Program-made: the position numbers and the translations under genes
The notes under the pieces: generated by a model
Database searches by the model: none
Told to the model about the DNA's origin: nothing
What the model saw: the letters and a program-made list of their open reading frames with translations, nothing else
Assembly: GCA_022841465.1 (NCBI GenBank)
Contig: JALHRL010000020.1
Coordinates: 1 to 64,000 of the forward strand
DNA from: Bacteroidia bacterium
GTDB lineage: Bacteria; Bacteroidota; Bacteroidia; B-17B0; Aurantibacillaceae
Reading direction: 5' to 3'
DNA length: 64,000 nt
Shown here: positions 39,582-49,705 of the stretch, piece after piece
How positions within the stretch are numbered: position 1 is the stretch's first letter
How the letters are laid out: each line of letters starts with the position of its first letter

Positions 39582-40794
39582 AAATTCGAACAGAATAACT
39601 TGCAATTTTTTTACAAATGATCTTCAAGTGTCATTTGTACAAAACGAAATAAAATATTTAGCAAAATATTTTCATACAGTAAATGTATACTATTTAATAA
39701 AAAGCAATTATAACGCATTTCCTGAAAATGTGTATTTGCAACACGTAAATCAAAATCTTTGCAATTCAAAAGAAATTACAAGAAAATATTTTCTCAACAT
39801 TATTAAAATCACTATTAGTGAAATTGTGTTCTTTCCGAAATATCTGCTTCACACAAAGTTATTTCGTAACGAAATTAGCAGACTGGTAAGATCCTTTTAC
39901 CTCTTCGAAATTCTTTCAAAAGAGTTTGCCGCTAAATCAATGTGTTCTGTTTTCTATACTTTTTGGTTTAATGATTGGGCCACTGCTTTATCAATAGCCA
40001 AACAAAGAAATATATTAACTGGATATTTCTCGCGGGCACATGGCGCTGATTTATTCGAGAATCGTGTTCCGGTAACAAAGCATATAGCATTCAGAAATTT
40101 TCAGCTAAAATATATTTCAAGGGTATTTTCTGTTTCCAAAAAAGGAGAGCAGTACTTAAAAGAGAAATATCCAAAATATGCTGATAAGATATTTTCAAAC
40201 TACCTTGGCACAGATGACCATGGTATAAATCCAATCAATGAAGAAAAGTCAATACATATAGTTTCTTGTGCTACAATTAGAAATATTAAGCGAATTCATT
40301 TAATTCCTGATATTCTAAAGGAAATTAATGAACCTGTTGTTTGGTATCATTTTGGAGGGGAAAACTCAAAGGATCCAACAATCCCTATTTTAAAAGAAAA
40401 ACTTAAGTTACTTCCTGAAAACGTGAAATATGTTTTTAAAGGACCATTATCACAATCTGAGGTTTTTGAATTTTACAGAACTACAGCAATCGATATGTTT
40501 ATTAGCGTCAGTGAAACTGAAGGCCTCCCGGTTAGTATGATGGAGGCTATTAGTTTTGGTATTCCTATTTTGGCCACTGATGTGGGAGGATGTAATGAGA
40601 TTATTGATCAGAATTCCGGCATACTTATTCCACAAAATTTTGAAATTAAGAATGCTCTTAATGGCATTTTGAATATCAAAGCCCGATATTCAAATATTGA
40701 TATGAGAAAGAAAATAAGGGAAGTGTGGAAAAATAAGTTTAATCTCGATAAAAATTTTATACAATTTTTACGAGAAACTAATGTGATTTTATAA
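39574..40794 (+). CDS. Family 4 glycosyltransferase
   Basis: 406 residues. N-terminal acceptor domain, then a C-terminal donor domain with SETEGLPVSMMEAISFGIP and LATDVGGCNEII, typical of GT4 enzymes. The HGADLFENR segment lies at the interdomain site. GTG start overlapping the previous gene by 8 bases. Confidence 0.9.
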
Positions 40795-40833
40795 ACATAT
40801 CGATTTTGGCTTTAGTTACTTTTAAATGTGATA

Positions 40834-42096
40834 ATGACTAAAAAAAAGGTGTTGATTATTTCGTATACTTTCCCCCCAAAATCTGGAATAGGAGGGAGAC
40901 GTTGGGCAAAATTTGCCAAGTATTTGGCTAAAATGGACTACTTAGTTTATGTTATATGCGCGAAGCATAATAATTCTAAAGAATCAGAATGGTTTAGCGA
41001 TGTTAAAGATAAGAGAATTAAAATATTTCAATTTGATACTGGACTTCCTGATTGCTTAGAGAATTTACCGATAAATGTTTGGCAAAAATTAAGTTATAGG
41101 TTTTGGACATATTACTTGAAAATAATTTCTAAGGGCAGATTATATGATAAGGCCTTTTTTTGGAGAAAGAAATTGATAAAAAATGCTAGATCCATTATTT
41201 CTAATAACGGTATTAGAAATGTTATTGTAACAATACCCCCTTATAGATTATCATATTACTGTAGCGCTCTTAAAATTTGGAATCCTGAATTGAATTTCAT
41301 TATTGATTATCGTGATCCTTGGACAGATAATAAAACATTTCATGAATTTAATACGCTTACGGAAAAGAGGAGAAAACATGAGCTATTTATGGAAATGATG
41401 GCTATTAAATTAGCCGACAAAGTAATTTCAAGCACTAATCAAATGACTTTATGGGCAAAGGAAAAAACTAATCAAAAAGAAAAATGCATCACAATTACCA
41501 ACGGATTTGACAAAGACGATGTTAGTAGTGACGTTTTAATACCTAATAATAATAATAATAAAACCATATTTCTTTTCGCAGGTAATTTATATAATGGTAT
41601 AGACTATGTATTTATTCCATTTCTAAATAAAATAAAGGAACTAGAGTTAAACGATATAGCATTTACTGATAAAATTGAATTCAGATTTTTTGGAAATATT
41701 CCAACGCAATATTCTAATTTGATTTGTGAACTAAATCTTAGATCCATTCGTATTAATGGTTTTATACCTCAAAATGATCTTAAGAAAGAATATATATGTG
41801 CAGATTGTTTTCTAATGTTTTCTGTTCCGGATCATTCATTTGCCTTTAATACAAAGTTTTTTGAGTACTTGTCTTACAGAAAACCGATAATTCATTTTTC
41901 GAACCCTGGTGATGTAAATGATGTTTTGGAAGAAAATTCAATCGGTATAGGAATTGGGCCTGATGATATAAATGGCACTTTTCCAAGTAAATTATATGAA
42001 ATTCAAGCAAATGAATTTACATTCAATAATACATTTCCAATAGATGAATATTCAATTGGTAATTTAGTTAAAGAGTTGGATAAGATACTTGTATAA
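40834..42096 (+). CDS. Family 4 glycosyltransferase-like protein
   Basis: About 420 residues. Gly-rich N-terminus (YTFPPKSGIGGRRWAKFAKYL), a DYRDPWTDN segment and the donor domain region (FLFAGNLYNGIDY, FFEYLSYRKPIIHF) fit the GT4-like enzymes of Bacteroidota glycan clusters. A GTG at 40828 is also in frame; I take the ATG. The 39-base gap before it is one of the larger breaks in the cluster. Confidence 0.88.
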   Translation: MTKKKVLIISYTFPPKSGIGGRRWAKFAKYLAKMDYLVYVICAKHNNSKESEWFSDVKDKRIKIFQFDTGLPDCLENLPINVWQKLSYRFWTYYLKIISKGRLYDKAFFWRKKLIKNARSIISNNGIRNVIVTIPPYRLSYYCSALKIWNPELNFIIDYRDPWTDNKTFHEFNTLTEKRRKHELFMEMMAIKLADKVISSTNQMTLWAKEKTNQKEKCITITNGFDKDDVSSDVLIPNNNNNKTIFLFAGNLYNGIDYVFIPFLNKIKELELNDIAFTDKIEFRFFGNIPTQYSNLICELNLRSIRINGFIPQNDLKKEYICADCFLMFSVPDHSFAFNTKFFEYLSYRKPIIHFSNPGDVNDVLEENSIGIGIGPDDINGTFPSKLYEIQANEFTFNNTFPIDEYSIGNLVKELDKILV

Positions 42097-42770
42097 TGAT
42101 TAAAAGCACAATAATTAAATACATTTCTCGCAATTTTTATCCTCAAAATGTGTTTGCGAATGCTATAATTAAAGAATTGGGCATGTTTGATATGGAAAAA
42201 TTATTAATTGACGCCCCATGCGGTAATGGAGAAACATCTTGGCATTTTTCGAAAGTTAAAAACCTTAATATTCTTGCGATAGATAACGACGGTCAAAGCA
42301 TGAAACAGGCACGATATAACTTCAATTCTGCTAAGATTAAATTTATAATTGGAGATATAATTGAAGAAACACGAAAGCTTGAGAAAATTGATTTTTATTG
42401 TATAATTAATTCTTTGTTCTTATTGTCTGAAGTCGAAGAACTAATGTTTAACATCCGTTTAAAGTTAAATAGTAATGGTAAGTTATTTGTAATTGTACCA
42501 AATGTTTATGGAAAGAATTACAATTGGTTCGATTCAAGAAATTTGAATTTTAATAAATTAGCATTGAAAAAGGAGGAGTTCTCAGAATTCTTTAAGAAGT
42601 TTAATTATAAGGTTAAAAGTGTGACGCCTATTGCATTTGCTCATCATTATGGACGTTTTGACACTAAATTTTTATCTATACTTTCGCATTTTTATTTGAG
42701 CCTGTTAAATTATTTTCAAACAAAATTGCGAATTGGTTCCCCAAATTACTATTTAATAGTCTGTGAGTAA
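42096..42770 (+). CDS. Class I SAM-dependent methyltransferase
   Basis: 224 residues. Motif I IDAPCGNGETSW and LAIDNDGQS show a Rossmann methyltransferase. Likely modifies the glycan or its lipid carrier. Overlaps both neighbours. Confidence 0.8.
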   Translation: MIKSTIIKYISRNFYPQNVFANAIIKELGMFDMEKLLIDAPCGNGETSWHFSKVKNLNILAIDNDGQSMKQARYNFNSAKIKFIIGDIIEETRKLEKIDFYCIINSLFLLSEVEELMFNIRLKLNSNGKLFVIVPNVYGKNYNWFDSRNLNFNKLALKKEEFSEFFKKFNYKVKSVTPIAFAHHYGRFDTKFLSILSHFYLSLLNYFQTKLRIGSPNYYLIVCE

Positions 42771-43797
42771 AGGAGCACGAAACGTTCTATTCACTTTTGA
42801 TTACGAATTATTTCTTGGTTCTAAAAGTGGATCAGTTATTGATTGTTTAATAAAGCCTACGGATAGGTTATTAGAACTTTTCAAGAAGTATACCTTACAA
42901 AATGCAATTTTTTTTGTAGATACGAGTTACCTATATCGATTGAAGTATATTGAAAGTTCTGCATGTAGAGCAGATTTAAAATTAATAGAGGATCAATTAA
43001 TACACATAATAAATAATGGCCATTATGTTTTTCCGCATATTCATCCACATTGGCTGGATGCAATTTACATTGATAAAGTAAATCAATGGGATTTAAGTAA
43101 TCATAGTAAATACCGATTTCATAATATTAATGAAAAGGAAAGAGAAGTCCTTTTTGCCGAATCCATTAGCATATTAAATAAACTTATTGCAAAATCAAAC
43201 CGGAAATACGATCTTAATTCTTATAGGGCAGGGGGATGGTCCATCCAACCTTTTTCAGATTTCAAGCCTTATTTCATAAAATACAACATGAAAAATGATT
43301 TTTCGGTTGTGAAGGGGTTTAAAAATCTTTCCCAAGCTCAATACATGGATTTCATTAATTGTCCGCTTAAAAACATTTACAATTTTGATGATGAAGTTAA
43401 TGTGGAAGTTTCAACCGGACAATTCACAGAATACACCATATCAACAATTTCCAGGAAGTTAACTAATAAGTTATCATCACTAATCTGGGAAAAGATCCTA
43501 TGGAGGATAGGGAGCCGTTCTTATGGCGATGGTATAAGTATGGTTATGACGGACCAAGACCATAAGAATTTGAAGGAATTTGGTTCCTTCGAAAAAGAAT
43601 TCTTAGCCATTGAACTGCTTCACGCATTTAAATTAAACGCGTATAAGAAATTTATATCCGACAATCATTATACCCATTTTATTTCCCATCCTAAAATGTT
43701 GTCGGAGCATAATTTGAGCACTTTTGATCGTCTATTACGTTATTTGACTTCAAATTTTACTCTGCAAACTGATTTTTCTCATATAAGTAGCATCTGA
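42763..43797 (+). CDS. Polysaccharide deacetylase-like (NodB-type) protein
   Basis: 344 residues. The catalytic-type start LFTFDYELF, the histidines in FPHIHPHWLD and the YRAGGWSIQP segment follow the NodB homology order. It may remove an N-acetyl group from the chain or from a precursor. No signal peptide is seen, so it should act in the cytoplasm. GTG start overlapping the previous gene by 8 bases. Confidence 0.8.
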   Translation: MSKGARNVLFTFDYELFLGSKSGSVIDCLIKPTDRLLELFKKYTLQNAIFFVDTSYLYRLKYIESSACRADLKLIEDQLIHIINNGHYVFPHIHPHWLDAIYIDKVNQWDLSNHSKYRFHNINEKEREVLFAESISILNKLIAKSNRKYDLNSYRAGGWSIQPFSDFKPYFIKYNMKNDFSVVKGFKNLSQAQYMDFINCPLKNIYNFDDEVNVEVSTGQFTEYTISTISRKLTNKLSSLIWEKILWRIGSRSYGDGISMVMTDQDHKNLKEFGSFEKEFLAIELLHAFKLNAYKKFISDNHYTHFISHPKMLSEHNLSTFDRLLRYLTSNFTLQTDFSHISSI

Positions 43798-43828
43798 AAT
43801 AACATAACATCTATATTAATTTTGCAGA

Positions 43829-44806
43829 ATGACACATAACAAATTCGTTCAAAAAATAATTCAACTCAACAAATCTTTACTAAACAGGCATCAATTTCAT
43901 GAAGCTGCAGGGCCTATACTAATTGAAATGGCTAAAGACCAAGATTTTTGGTTTGATGTGTTTAAACAAAACTTATCTGATAAAGGGTTTTTAAACAGAA
44001 AATGGACCACTTACGAAATTCCCTTTCTTTATGTTTATGAGTGTAATGATTTTTACTTAAAAATGCACTTATTTGTTCCTTTAAAATCATATGAACCACA
44101 TGTGGTAGCCTCCGCTATACATCATCATAATAATTACCTACTTTCTACCTACGCTGCTTTTGGAAGTGGATACGAAACAATGCTTTTCGAAAAAAACTTC
44201 CATGTAAACCCGGAAACAAAAGAAACCAATTTAAAAATAAGAGAACATTTTACTCAACAACAACGCCCCTTACATTTAGTAGATGCCTGGGAACCTCATG
44301 TAGTAATTAATCCAACTTCCCTTTCAGCCACCTTGGTACTTTGGAGTCCCGATAAGAAAAGAACAACAGATTCATTAAGAAGTAATCCTTTGTTAAAGGC
44401 AATAAAAATGCCTTTACGAAAAATTATTTATACACTAAAACTGGATAAAAAAGTTGGCATTGCTGCAAAAAACACTTATCAATTTTACGTGAAAGAAAAT
44501 AAATTCATCGCCATACCTGAAGATGAATACTTTGCCCCTACTCGTTCACAGGCCGGCTCTCATGTCGATGATTATTCTGTACAAACTATATTCGCATTTA
44601 TTCAAAGAATGGGATTTAATGACACTATGTTTTTAGAAAATATGAAAAAGAACAAAGAAGTGCCTTTATTTTACCACAAATGGATAGATAAAATACTGAA
44701 AAACGAATCGATAGAAGATACCTATGCAAAAGAGGTAATTAATATTCCTGGCGGTAAAATGCATATTTCAGAAATACTAAATGCTGATAGTGCTATAAAA
44801 AAATGA
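43829..44806 (+). CDS. Hypothetical protein, 325 residues, cupin-like features
   Basis: Family not recognised. No signal peptide or membrane helix. Two His-rich stretches (VVASAIHHHNNYL and LVDAWEPHVVINP), spaced by beta-rich sequence, suggest a metal-binding cupin-like fold. A weak TAATTTTG box lies at 43817-43824, 4 bases from the ATG, so an internal promoter with almost no leader is possible. Its place in the cluster suggests a role in sugar modification. Confidence 0.65.
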   Translation: MTHNKFVQKIIQLNKSLLNRHQFHEAAGPILIEMAKDQDFWFDVFKQNLSDKGFLNRKWTTYEIPFLYVYECNDFYLKMHLFVPLKSYEPHVVASAIHHHNNYLLSTYAAFGSGYETMLFEKNFHVNPETKETNLKIREHFTQQQRPLHLVDAWEPHVVINPTSLSATLVLWSPDKKRTTDSLRSNPLLKAIKMPLRKIIYTLKLDKKVGIAAKNTYQFYVKENKFIAIPEDEYFAPTRSQAGSHVDDYSVQTIFAFIQRMGFNDTMFLENMKKNKEVPLFYHKWIDKILKNESIEDTYAKEVINIPGGKMHISEILNADSAIKK

Positions 44807-44827
44807 TTTTCTAGTTCGAAAGCTATA

Positions 44828-45994
44828 ATGCTTTACATTACTTTATTGGATCAATTTCACCCCGGCATATACTCAAGCCAGGTTATTGATGTATGTGATT
44901 ATTTAAATGAAAAACATAATGCCAAAATAAGAATTGTTGCATTTTTATCCATTAAAGAATTAAGAAACACAGATGCCAAATTAAAATTAAAGCAACTTTC
45001 GCCAAATGCAATTGTTTTACCTGCATTTCCAAAACTAAAGTATTTTCAATGGACAGCAATTCTGTTGTTTTTTGTATGCTTGCTTATCGGTGAGCGAGTT
45101 GCAATATGCCGAAATGTATTTTGTACTAAAATGGCACTTCACTTAAGAAAAATCGGAATACTTAAAAAGGTAGTTTTTGACGGAAGAAGCGCAATGGCGG
45201 CTGAAATAAGTGAATATGATGTTTTTCCCGTTAATTACTTAAGAAATAATGTTTTTGAATTTGAAAAATACGTAGTTAATCAATCTGACTATTTAATGGC
45301 AGTTTCAGAAAAGTTAGTTGATTATTGGAAGTCAAACTATAATTACACTAAAAGTAACCACGTTGTTATTCCCTGTACATTAGATACTAAACATTTTCCG
45401 GAAAAAACTGATCAAAATTGGGAATTGTTAAATGAAACAAAAAAAGAATTAGGGCTTAATTTAAACGATGTTGTTCTTATTTACTCCGGCTCGAATGCCC
45501 CTTGGCAATCATTTCAACTTTTAAATGATTTCATTACAAAAGTGTTTGCTTCTCAAAATAATATAAAAGTAATATTACTAACAAAGGAAACGAAAGAGGT
45601 TACAAATCTCTTAGATAAATTCAAAGGAAAAGTAATTTGTAAGTGGGTAAATGAAGCTGAAGTTTCTAAATACTTAAAATGTGCCGACTATGGGATTTTA
45701 CTTAGAAATCAATCTGAAACTAACAAAGTAGCTTCTCCTGTAAAATTTGCAGAATATTTGTATAGTGGATTAAAAATAATTATCAGTGAAAATCTGGGAG
45801 ATTATTCACAAATTGTTGCAAACAAAAAATGTGGATTTGTTATTAATCCAAATTTAGAAAATTTGCCTGTTTTTGATCCTCTTACAAATTCGGAGAAAAT
45901 ATATTGCCACCAACTATCCTTAGAATTATTCAGTAAACATTCTTTGGTTAACACCAACTTTTACAAAAAACTTATCACGTTTTTAACTAATTAA
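44828..45994 (+). CDS. Glycosyltransferase, GT4-like
   Basis: 388 residues. A GT-B architecture: an N-terminal half with a hydrophobic patch (about 75-95) that may touch the membrane, DGRSAMAAEISEY, then a donor half with VLIYSGSNAPWQS and SPVKFAEYLYSGLKIIIS. It likely adds one sugar of the repeat unit. Confidence 0.85.
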   Translation: MLYITLLDQFHPGIYSSQVIDVCDYLNEKHNAKIRIVAFLSIKELRNTDAKLKLKQLSPNAIVLPAFPKLKYFQWTAILLFFVCLLIGERVAICRNVFCTKMALHLRKIGILKKVVFDGRSAMAAEISEYDVFPVNYLRNNVFEFEKYVVNQSDYLMAVSEKLVDYWKSNYNYTKSNHVVIPCTLDTKHFPEKTDQNWELLNETKKELGLNLNDVVLIYSGSNAPWQSFQLLNDFITKVFASQNNIKVILLTKETKEVTNLLDKFKGKVICKWVNEAEVSKYLKCADYGILLRNQSETNKVASPVKFAEYLYSGLKIIISENLGDYSQIVANKKCGFVINPNLENLPVFDPLTNSEKIYCHQLSLELFSKHSLVNTNFYKKLITFLTN

Positions 45995-45997
45995 TAA

Positions 45998-46732
45998 ATG
46001 GAAAATAAAATCAAAAACGCAGATGGGGTTCGCAAACTAACACTGAAAGATCTTGCCCCAAACTGCGAAATATTCATTAATAAAGAAATATACAATTTGG
46101 CTTTACTCTCTAAAGGTAAAAAGGTGGTTGATATTGGCTGTGGATTTGGAGCAACCAGAAAAATCGTAGAAGATGCAGGAGGTGATTGGACAGGCGTAGA
46201 GCCTTTTGAAGGAGGAAAACACACTATTGTTGGTGATGCGCAAAATTTACCTTTCGAAAACGAAAGTTTCGACATGGTTTATATGAATGCTGTTTTAGAG
46301 CATGTTCCGGATCCTGGACTTGCGTTTAAAGAAGTTGCAAGAGTTTTAAAAAAAGGCGGCATATTTATTGGTTATGTTGCATTTATGGAATGTTTTCATG
46401 AAATTTCTTATTGCCACTTATCTTTTAAGGCATTAGAAAATTTTGCGGTAACAAACGGATTGAAACTTGAAAAAATTTCTGGAGGCCACAAATTTGGTAT
46501 CGACTATCACCAGGCTGTATTATACTATCCGTTGAATTTCAAATTTATTAGATCTATAAAATCTTCTTACATCAGAGGTGTTTTCAAATTAAAATCACGC
46601 TTAGCCTATTTGTTTCTGCGATTTAAAAGAGGCGAAGTTAAAGAAATTGCAAATGAACAATCAGAACTTTATTATAAAGTTGAATGTTTAAGGCAATCAG
46701 TTGGCTTCTTCTATTACATAACCAAAAAATAA
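45998..46732 (+). CDS. Class I SAM-dependent methyltransferase (Methyltransf_11-like)
   Basis: 244 residues. Motif I VVDIGCGFGATR, GDAQNLPFENESFDMV and NAVLEHVPDP are textbook Methyltransf_11 features. It begins 3 bases after the glycosyltransferase stop and ends 3 bases before the ligase/polymerase gene. Confidence 0.88.
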   Translation: MENKIKNADGVRKLTLKDLAPNCEIFINKEIYNLALLSKGKKVVDIGCGFGATRKIVEDAGGDWTGVEPFEGGKHTIVGDAQNLPFENESFDMVYMNAVLEHVPDPGLAFKEVARVLKKGGIFIGYVAFMECFHEISYCHLSFKALENFAVTNGLKLEKISGGHKFGIDYHQAVLYYPLNFKFIRSIKSSYIRGVFKLKSRLAYLFLRFKRGEVKEIANEQSELYYKVECLRQSVGFFYYITKK

Positions 46733-46735
46733 TTA

Positions 46736-48034
46736 ATGCAAGAAAAAGTAATAAATAAAGCAAATCTAATTTTAACTTTCTTTATTTTTCTTACCATTTT
46801 CCTTAATTCATTCGTATTCTTTAAACAGCCTTTTGAATTTCAATTTGGCTACATCATTTATTTGCCTTTATTGCCCGTTTTTATGACGCGCTATGGTTTT
46901 AACAAAAGAATATTAATGGTGTTTTTCATTTTACTAATAACCGGTATTTTTGGTGTGATAATAGGTACAAATGTTTCCAGTCAATTTTTCAAAGTATATA
47001 TTGGTTTAATGATGTCGTACTTCTTTTACTATTATGTTATATTAGAATACAATGAGAATATTGAACTTCTTTTTAAATGGTATTTGAAAGGGGCTTATAT
47101 TACTGCTCTAATAGGTGCTTTTCAGTTCGTTGCCTTTCAAATAGGATTTACACCGGGTTACAATTTTGGCTGGATACTTAACAAGTGGAGTTTTACACCT
47201 GGTGGTAATTTTGGTTTGCGTATTAATTCCATTTTTGCTGAACCCACTCATCTAGCCGCTGTGCTTTCTCCAGCATTCTTCGTGTCTATTTATAATCTTT
47301 TTGTTAAGGAACCATTATTTATTAATCGAATTCAAAGTTTTGTAATTGTAATCATTTATATGCTTTCATTTTCAGGATTAGGACAAATTGGTATGTTTTT
47401 AACCTTCTTAATGTTTGCCATAAACTTCGGATTGGTTAGATATGTATTTATACTCGTTCCCCTTGCAATTATATTGTTTAACTTTTTATATAATAATGTT
47501 AAGGACTTCAGAGAAAGATATGATGGAATTATTGAATTATACACTACCGGAAAATTTGTTCTAGGTAAAACACATGGCTCTTCCTTTATTTTATATAATA
47601 ATTTCCATGTAGCCATAAAAAATTTTCAATCTAATCCCATTTTTGGCTCAGGAATAGGCTCACATCCGGTTGCATTTGAAAAATATTCACTCGCGAAAAA
47701 CATTGCCGTTTACGGTTTCGACTTTAATTCGGCAGACGCTAATTCCATGTTACTTCGTTTAATTTCTGAAACCGGTATTTTTGGTGTTGCTATTTTTTTG
47801 ATAATTATTTTTAAAGGTTACGTAAAACGCGATGAAGAAAACGAATCTTTTCATTGGCTGGTTAGCAACGGTATATTAATTATGATCCTACTAAACCTCT
47901 TCCGCCAGGGGCATTACTTTTTAAACGGCTTTCCGTTTTTTGTTTTGATGTATATCTACAACAAAATTTCTTACAATAAATTCATAGAAGAAAAAACAAA
48001 CGCAACGCCCGTTGCAAATCAAGAAGTAAAATAA
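46736..48034 (+). CDS. O-antigen ligase/polymerase-like membrane protein (Wzy/WaaL)
   Basis: 432 residues with about eleven membrane helices and a large periplasmic loop near the C-terminal half (about 270-330) that contains NPIFGSGIGSH, as in Wzy_C/O-antigen ligase proteins. It polymerises repeat units or joins the glycan to its acceptor. It ends the cluster. With an ABC exporter in the same operon, a ligase role is easier to explain than polymerisation. Convergent with terC, 4 bases apart. Confidence 0.88.
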   Translation: MQEKVINKANLILTFFIFLTIFLNSFVFFKQPFEFQFGYIIYLPLLPVFMTRYGFNKRILMVFFILLITGIFGVIIGTNVSSQFFKVYIGLMMSYFFYYYVILEYNENIELLFKWYLKGAYITALIGAFQFVAFQIGFTPGYNFGWILNKWSFTPGGNFGLRINSIFAEPTHLAAVLSPAFFVSIYNLFVKEPLFINRIQSFVIVIIYMLSFSGLGQIGMFLTFLMFAINFGLVRYVFILVPLAIILFNFLYNNVKDFRERYDGIIELYTTGKFVLGKTHGSSFILYNNFHVAIKNFQSNPIFGSGIGSHPVAFEKYSLAKNIAVYGFDFNSADANSMLLRLISETGIFGVAIFLIIIFKGYVKRDEENESFHWLVSNGILIMILLNLFRQGHYFLNGFPFFVLMYIYNKISYNKFIEEKTNATPVANQEVK

Positions 48035-48038
48035 AATT

Positions 48039-48815
48039 TTACTTACTATTTATTTTCTTTTCACGCATGTTGAATATTTCAATCAACAAGGCAAATCCCA
48101 AAGCAGTATAAGCGTAGTTTTTATTTAATTCCACATGGTGCTCTTCTGGCACCGAAAAATTATAGGCATCAGTTAATGCTTCGCCTACCAACACTCCTCC
48201 AATTACCAATAAAAATGCCAATGCAATCATTTTAATTCCCGGGTTTCTGTTTATAAAATCTGCAACCTTGCCACTAAACAACATCATTAATATCATTGAA
48301 ATTACAACGCCACCAATCATAATCACCACTTCCCCACTCACACCTACCGCCGCTAAAATACTGTCAAAACTAAATACAAAATCAATGATAATAATTTGAA
48401 TGATAATACTAGTAAAGGAAGCTTTCTTTGCTTTTAATTCGTTCTCATCTAAATCAGCATCATGACTTATTTTCTCTTTAATTTCTTTCCATGTTTTTAC
48501 CAATAAAAACAAACCTCCGGCAAATAAAATTAATCCTTTACCTGAAACCCCATAATCACCAATATGAAATAAAGCATTTTTTAAATGTGCAATCCATCCT
48601 ATTAAGGTTAACAAAATAGATCGAACAATTAAAGCTAATGCTAATCCAATAAAACGTGCTCTGCTTTGTTGACTATGAGGTAATTTATTTACAGCAATGG
48701 AAATAAAAATAATATTATCAATTCCCAATATTATTTCTAAAACTGTTAAAGTAAAGAGACCAATAAGACCTTTTGCAGTTAAAAGAATTCCAAAAACGGA
48801 ATCAGAATCACTCAT
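48039..48815 (-). CDS. TerC family integral membrane protein
   Basis: 258 residues with about seven membrane helices. The motif LEIILGIDNIIFISI in the first helices and VFSFDSILAAVG in the middle carry the conserved membrane aspartates of TerC, which are linked to metal efflux, mainly Mn. The ATG at 48815 is chosen because two promoter boxes lie at 48835-48850, downstream of the longer in-frame ATG at 48845. Confidence 0.92.
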   Translation of the reverse strand: MSDSDSVFGILLTAKGLIGLFTLTVLEIILGIDNIIFISIAVNKLPHSQQSRARFIGLALALIVRSILLTLIGWIAHLKNALFHIGDYGVSGKGLILFAGGLFLLVKTWKEIKEKISHDADLDENELKAKKASFTSIIIQIIIIDFVFSFDSILAAVGVSGEVVIMIGGVVISMILMMLFSGKVADFINRNPGIKMIALAFLLVIGGVLVGEALTDAYNFSVPEEHHVELNKNYAYTALGFALLIEIFNMREKKINSK

Positions 48816-48834
48816 GGCTGAATAAAATATTGCG

Positions 48835-48850
48835 CAAAGATACAAATTTA
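48835..48850 (-). promoter_or_regulatory. Two adjacent -7 promoter boxes for terC
   Basis: On the minus strand TAAATTTG (48843-48850) and TATCTTTG (48835-48842) are both full matches to TAnnTTTG. Either would start transcription about 15-25 bases before the ATG at 48815. Confidence 0.5.
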
Positions 48851-48915
48851 TAATTGTTCCCTAAAATTTATTCTTGTTGATTTTCAGTTGATTACAAATT
48901 ATTTATACAAAAATA

Positions 48916-48940
48916 TAGTACCTTGTGTTGCATAGTACTA
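48916..48940. promoter_or_regulatory. Palindromic operator candidate for the PadR operon
   Basis: TAGTAC, 13 bases, GTACTA, with two more matching positions inside each half. It overlaps the -33 element at 48928-48930. The first regulator downstream is PadR-like, so it may be its own operator. Confidence 0.5.
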
Positions 48941-48959
48941 AAATATTGACTTATCTTTG
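48928..48959 (+). promoter_or_regulatory. Promoter of the PadR/PspC operon
   Basis: TTG at 48928-48930, 21-base spacer and TATCTTTG at 48952-48959 match the Bacteroidota consensus. Predicted start about 20 bases before the ATG at 48986. Confidence 0.65.
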
Positions 48960-48985
48960 TATCACATAATAACACACAAATTAAC

Positions 48986-49348
48986 ATGAAAACAAAAAAT
49001 CAAATAATAAAAAACTTCTTCCTGGCTTTCGGCTTTATGCTTTTGTCAACCTCCTTTACAAACGCCAAATCATTTGCGCTGAACAATGGAGAAAATGCCA
49101 ATGTAGAAACGGCTATTCAAATTAAAAAACACATTTCTTTCCCTAACATTATTTTAACTATTCAGGAATCAGAAAAAATTGAAGTGGTTTTTACAACCGG
49201 CGAAAATGGTAAAGTAAATTTTGCTTATGCCAAAACAAAAAATGAAGTGGTTAAAAAAGAAATTGAAAAACAATTTTTGGAATTAACACTGCCAAAAATT
49301 AAAAGCAATGTTGCATACAGTGTAATTATTAATTTAAAAATGATTTAA
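48986..49348 (+). CDS. Small exported protein with TonB-C-like domain
   Basis: 120 residues. A signal peptide (about 1-28) precedes a short beta-alpha-beta domain whose pattern (EVVFTTGENGKVNFAYA, then a helix and a final beta strand) resembles the C-terminal domain of TonB-type proteins. The TonB membrane anchor and linker are absent. First gene of the PadR/PspC operon; function unknown. Confidence 0.65.
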   Translation: MKTKNQIIKNFFLAFGFMLLSTSFTNAKSFALNNGENANVETAIQIKKHISFPNIILTIQESEKIEVVFTTGENGKVNFAYAKTKNEVVKKEIEKQFLELTLPKIKSNVAYSVIINLKMI

Positions 49349-49351
49349 AAC

Positions 49352-49693
49352 ATGAACGTTAATTCAGAGAACACAAAAGCCCAAATGAGAAAAGGTGTTC
49401 TTGAACTATGCATACTTTCTATTCTTTCGCAAGGCGATGCTTATCCAACAGAAATAATTGATAAGTTAAAAGAAACAAAGTTAGTTGTAGTTGAAGGAAC
49501 CCTTTATCCGCTTCTTACACGATTAAAAAACACCGGCTTATTAAGCTATCGCTGGGAAGAAAGCACTAGCGGTCCGCCACGTAAGTACTATAAACTTACA
49601 GAAATTGGACAACAATATTTAAAAGAACTACAAATTAGCTGGAACGAACTTGTAGTAGCAGTAAACAAAACTATTTCAAACAATCAAAATTAA
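49352..49693 (+). CDS. PadR-family transcription regulator
   Basis: 113 residues. The winged helix has the PadR signature: AYPTEIIDKLKE, VEGTLYPLLTRLKNTGLL and GPPRKYYKLTEIG. PadR proteins are usually repressors that bind near their own promoter. A palindrome over the -33 region upstream is the likely site. Followed after 12 bases by the PspC gene, a common Bacteroidota pairing. Confidence 0.93.
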   Translation: MNVNSENTKAQMRKGVLELCILSILSQGDAYPTEIIDKLKETKLVVVEGTLYPLLTRLKNTGLLSYRWEESTSGPPRKYYKLTEIGQQYLKELQISWNELVVAVNKTISNNQN

Positions 49694-49705
49694 TATTACA
49701 TCACC

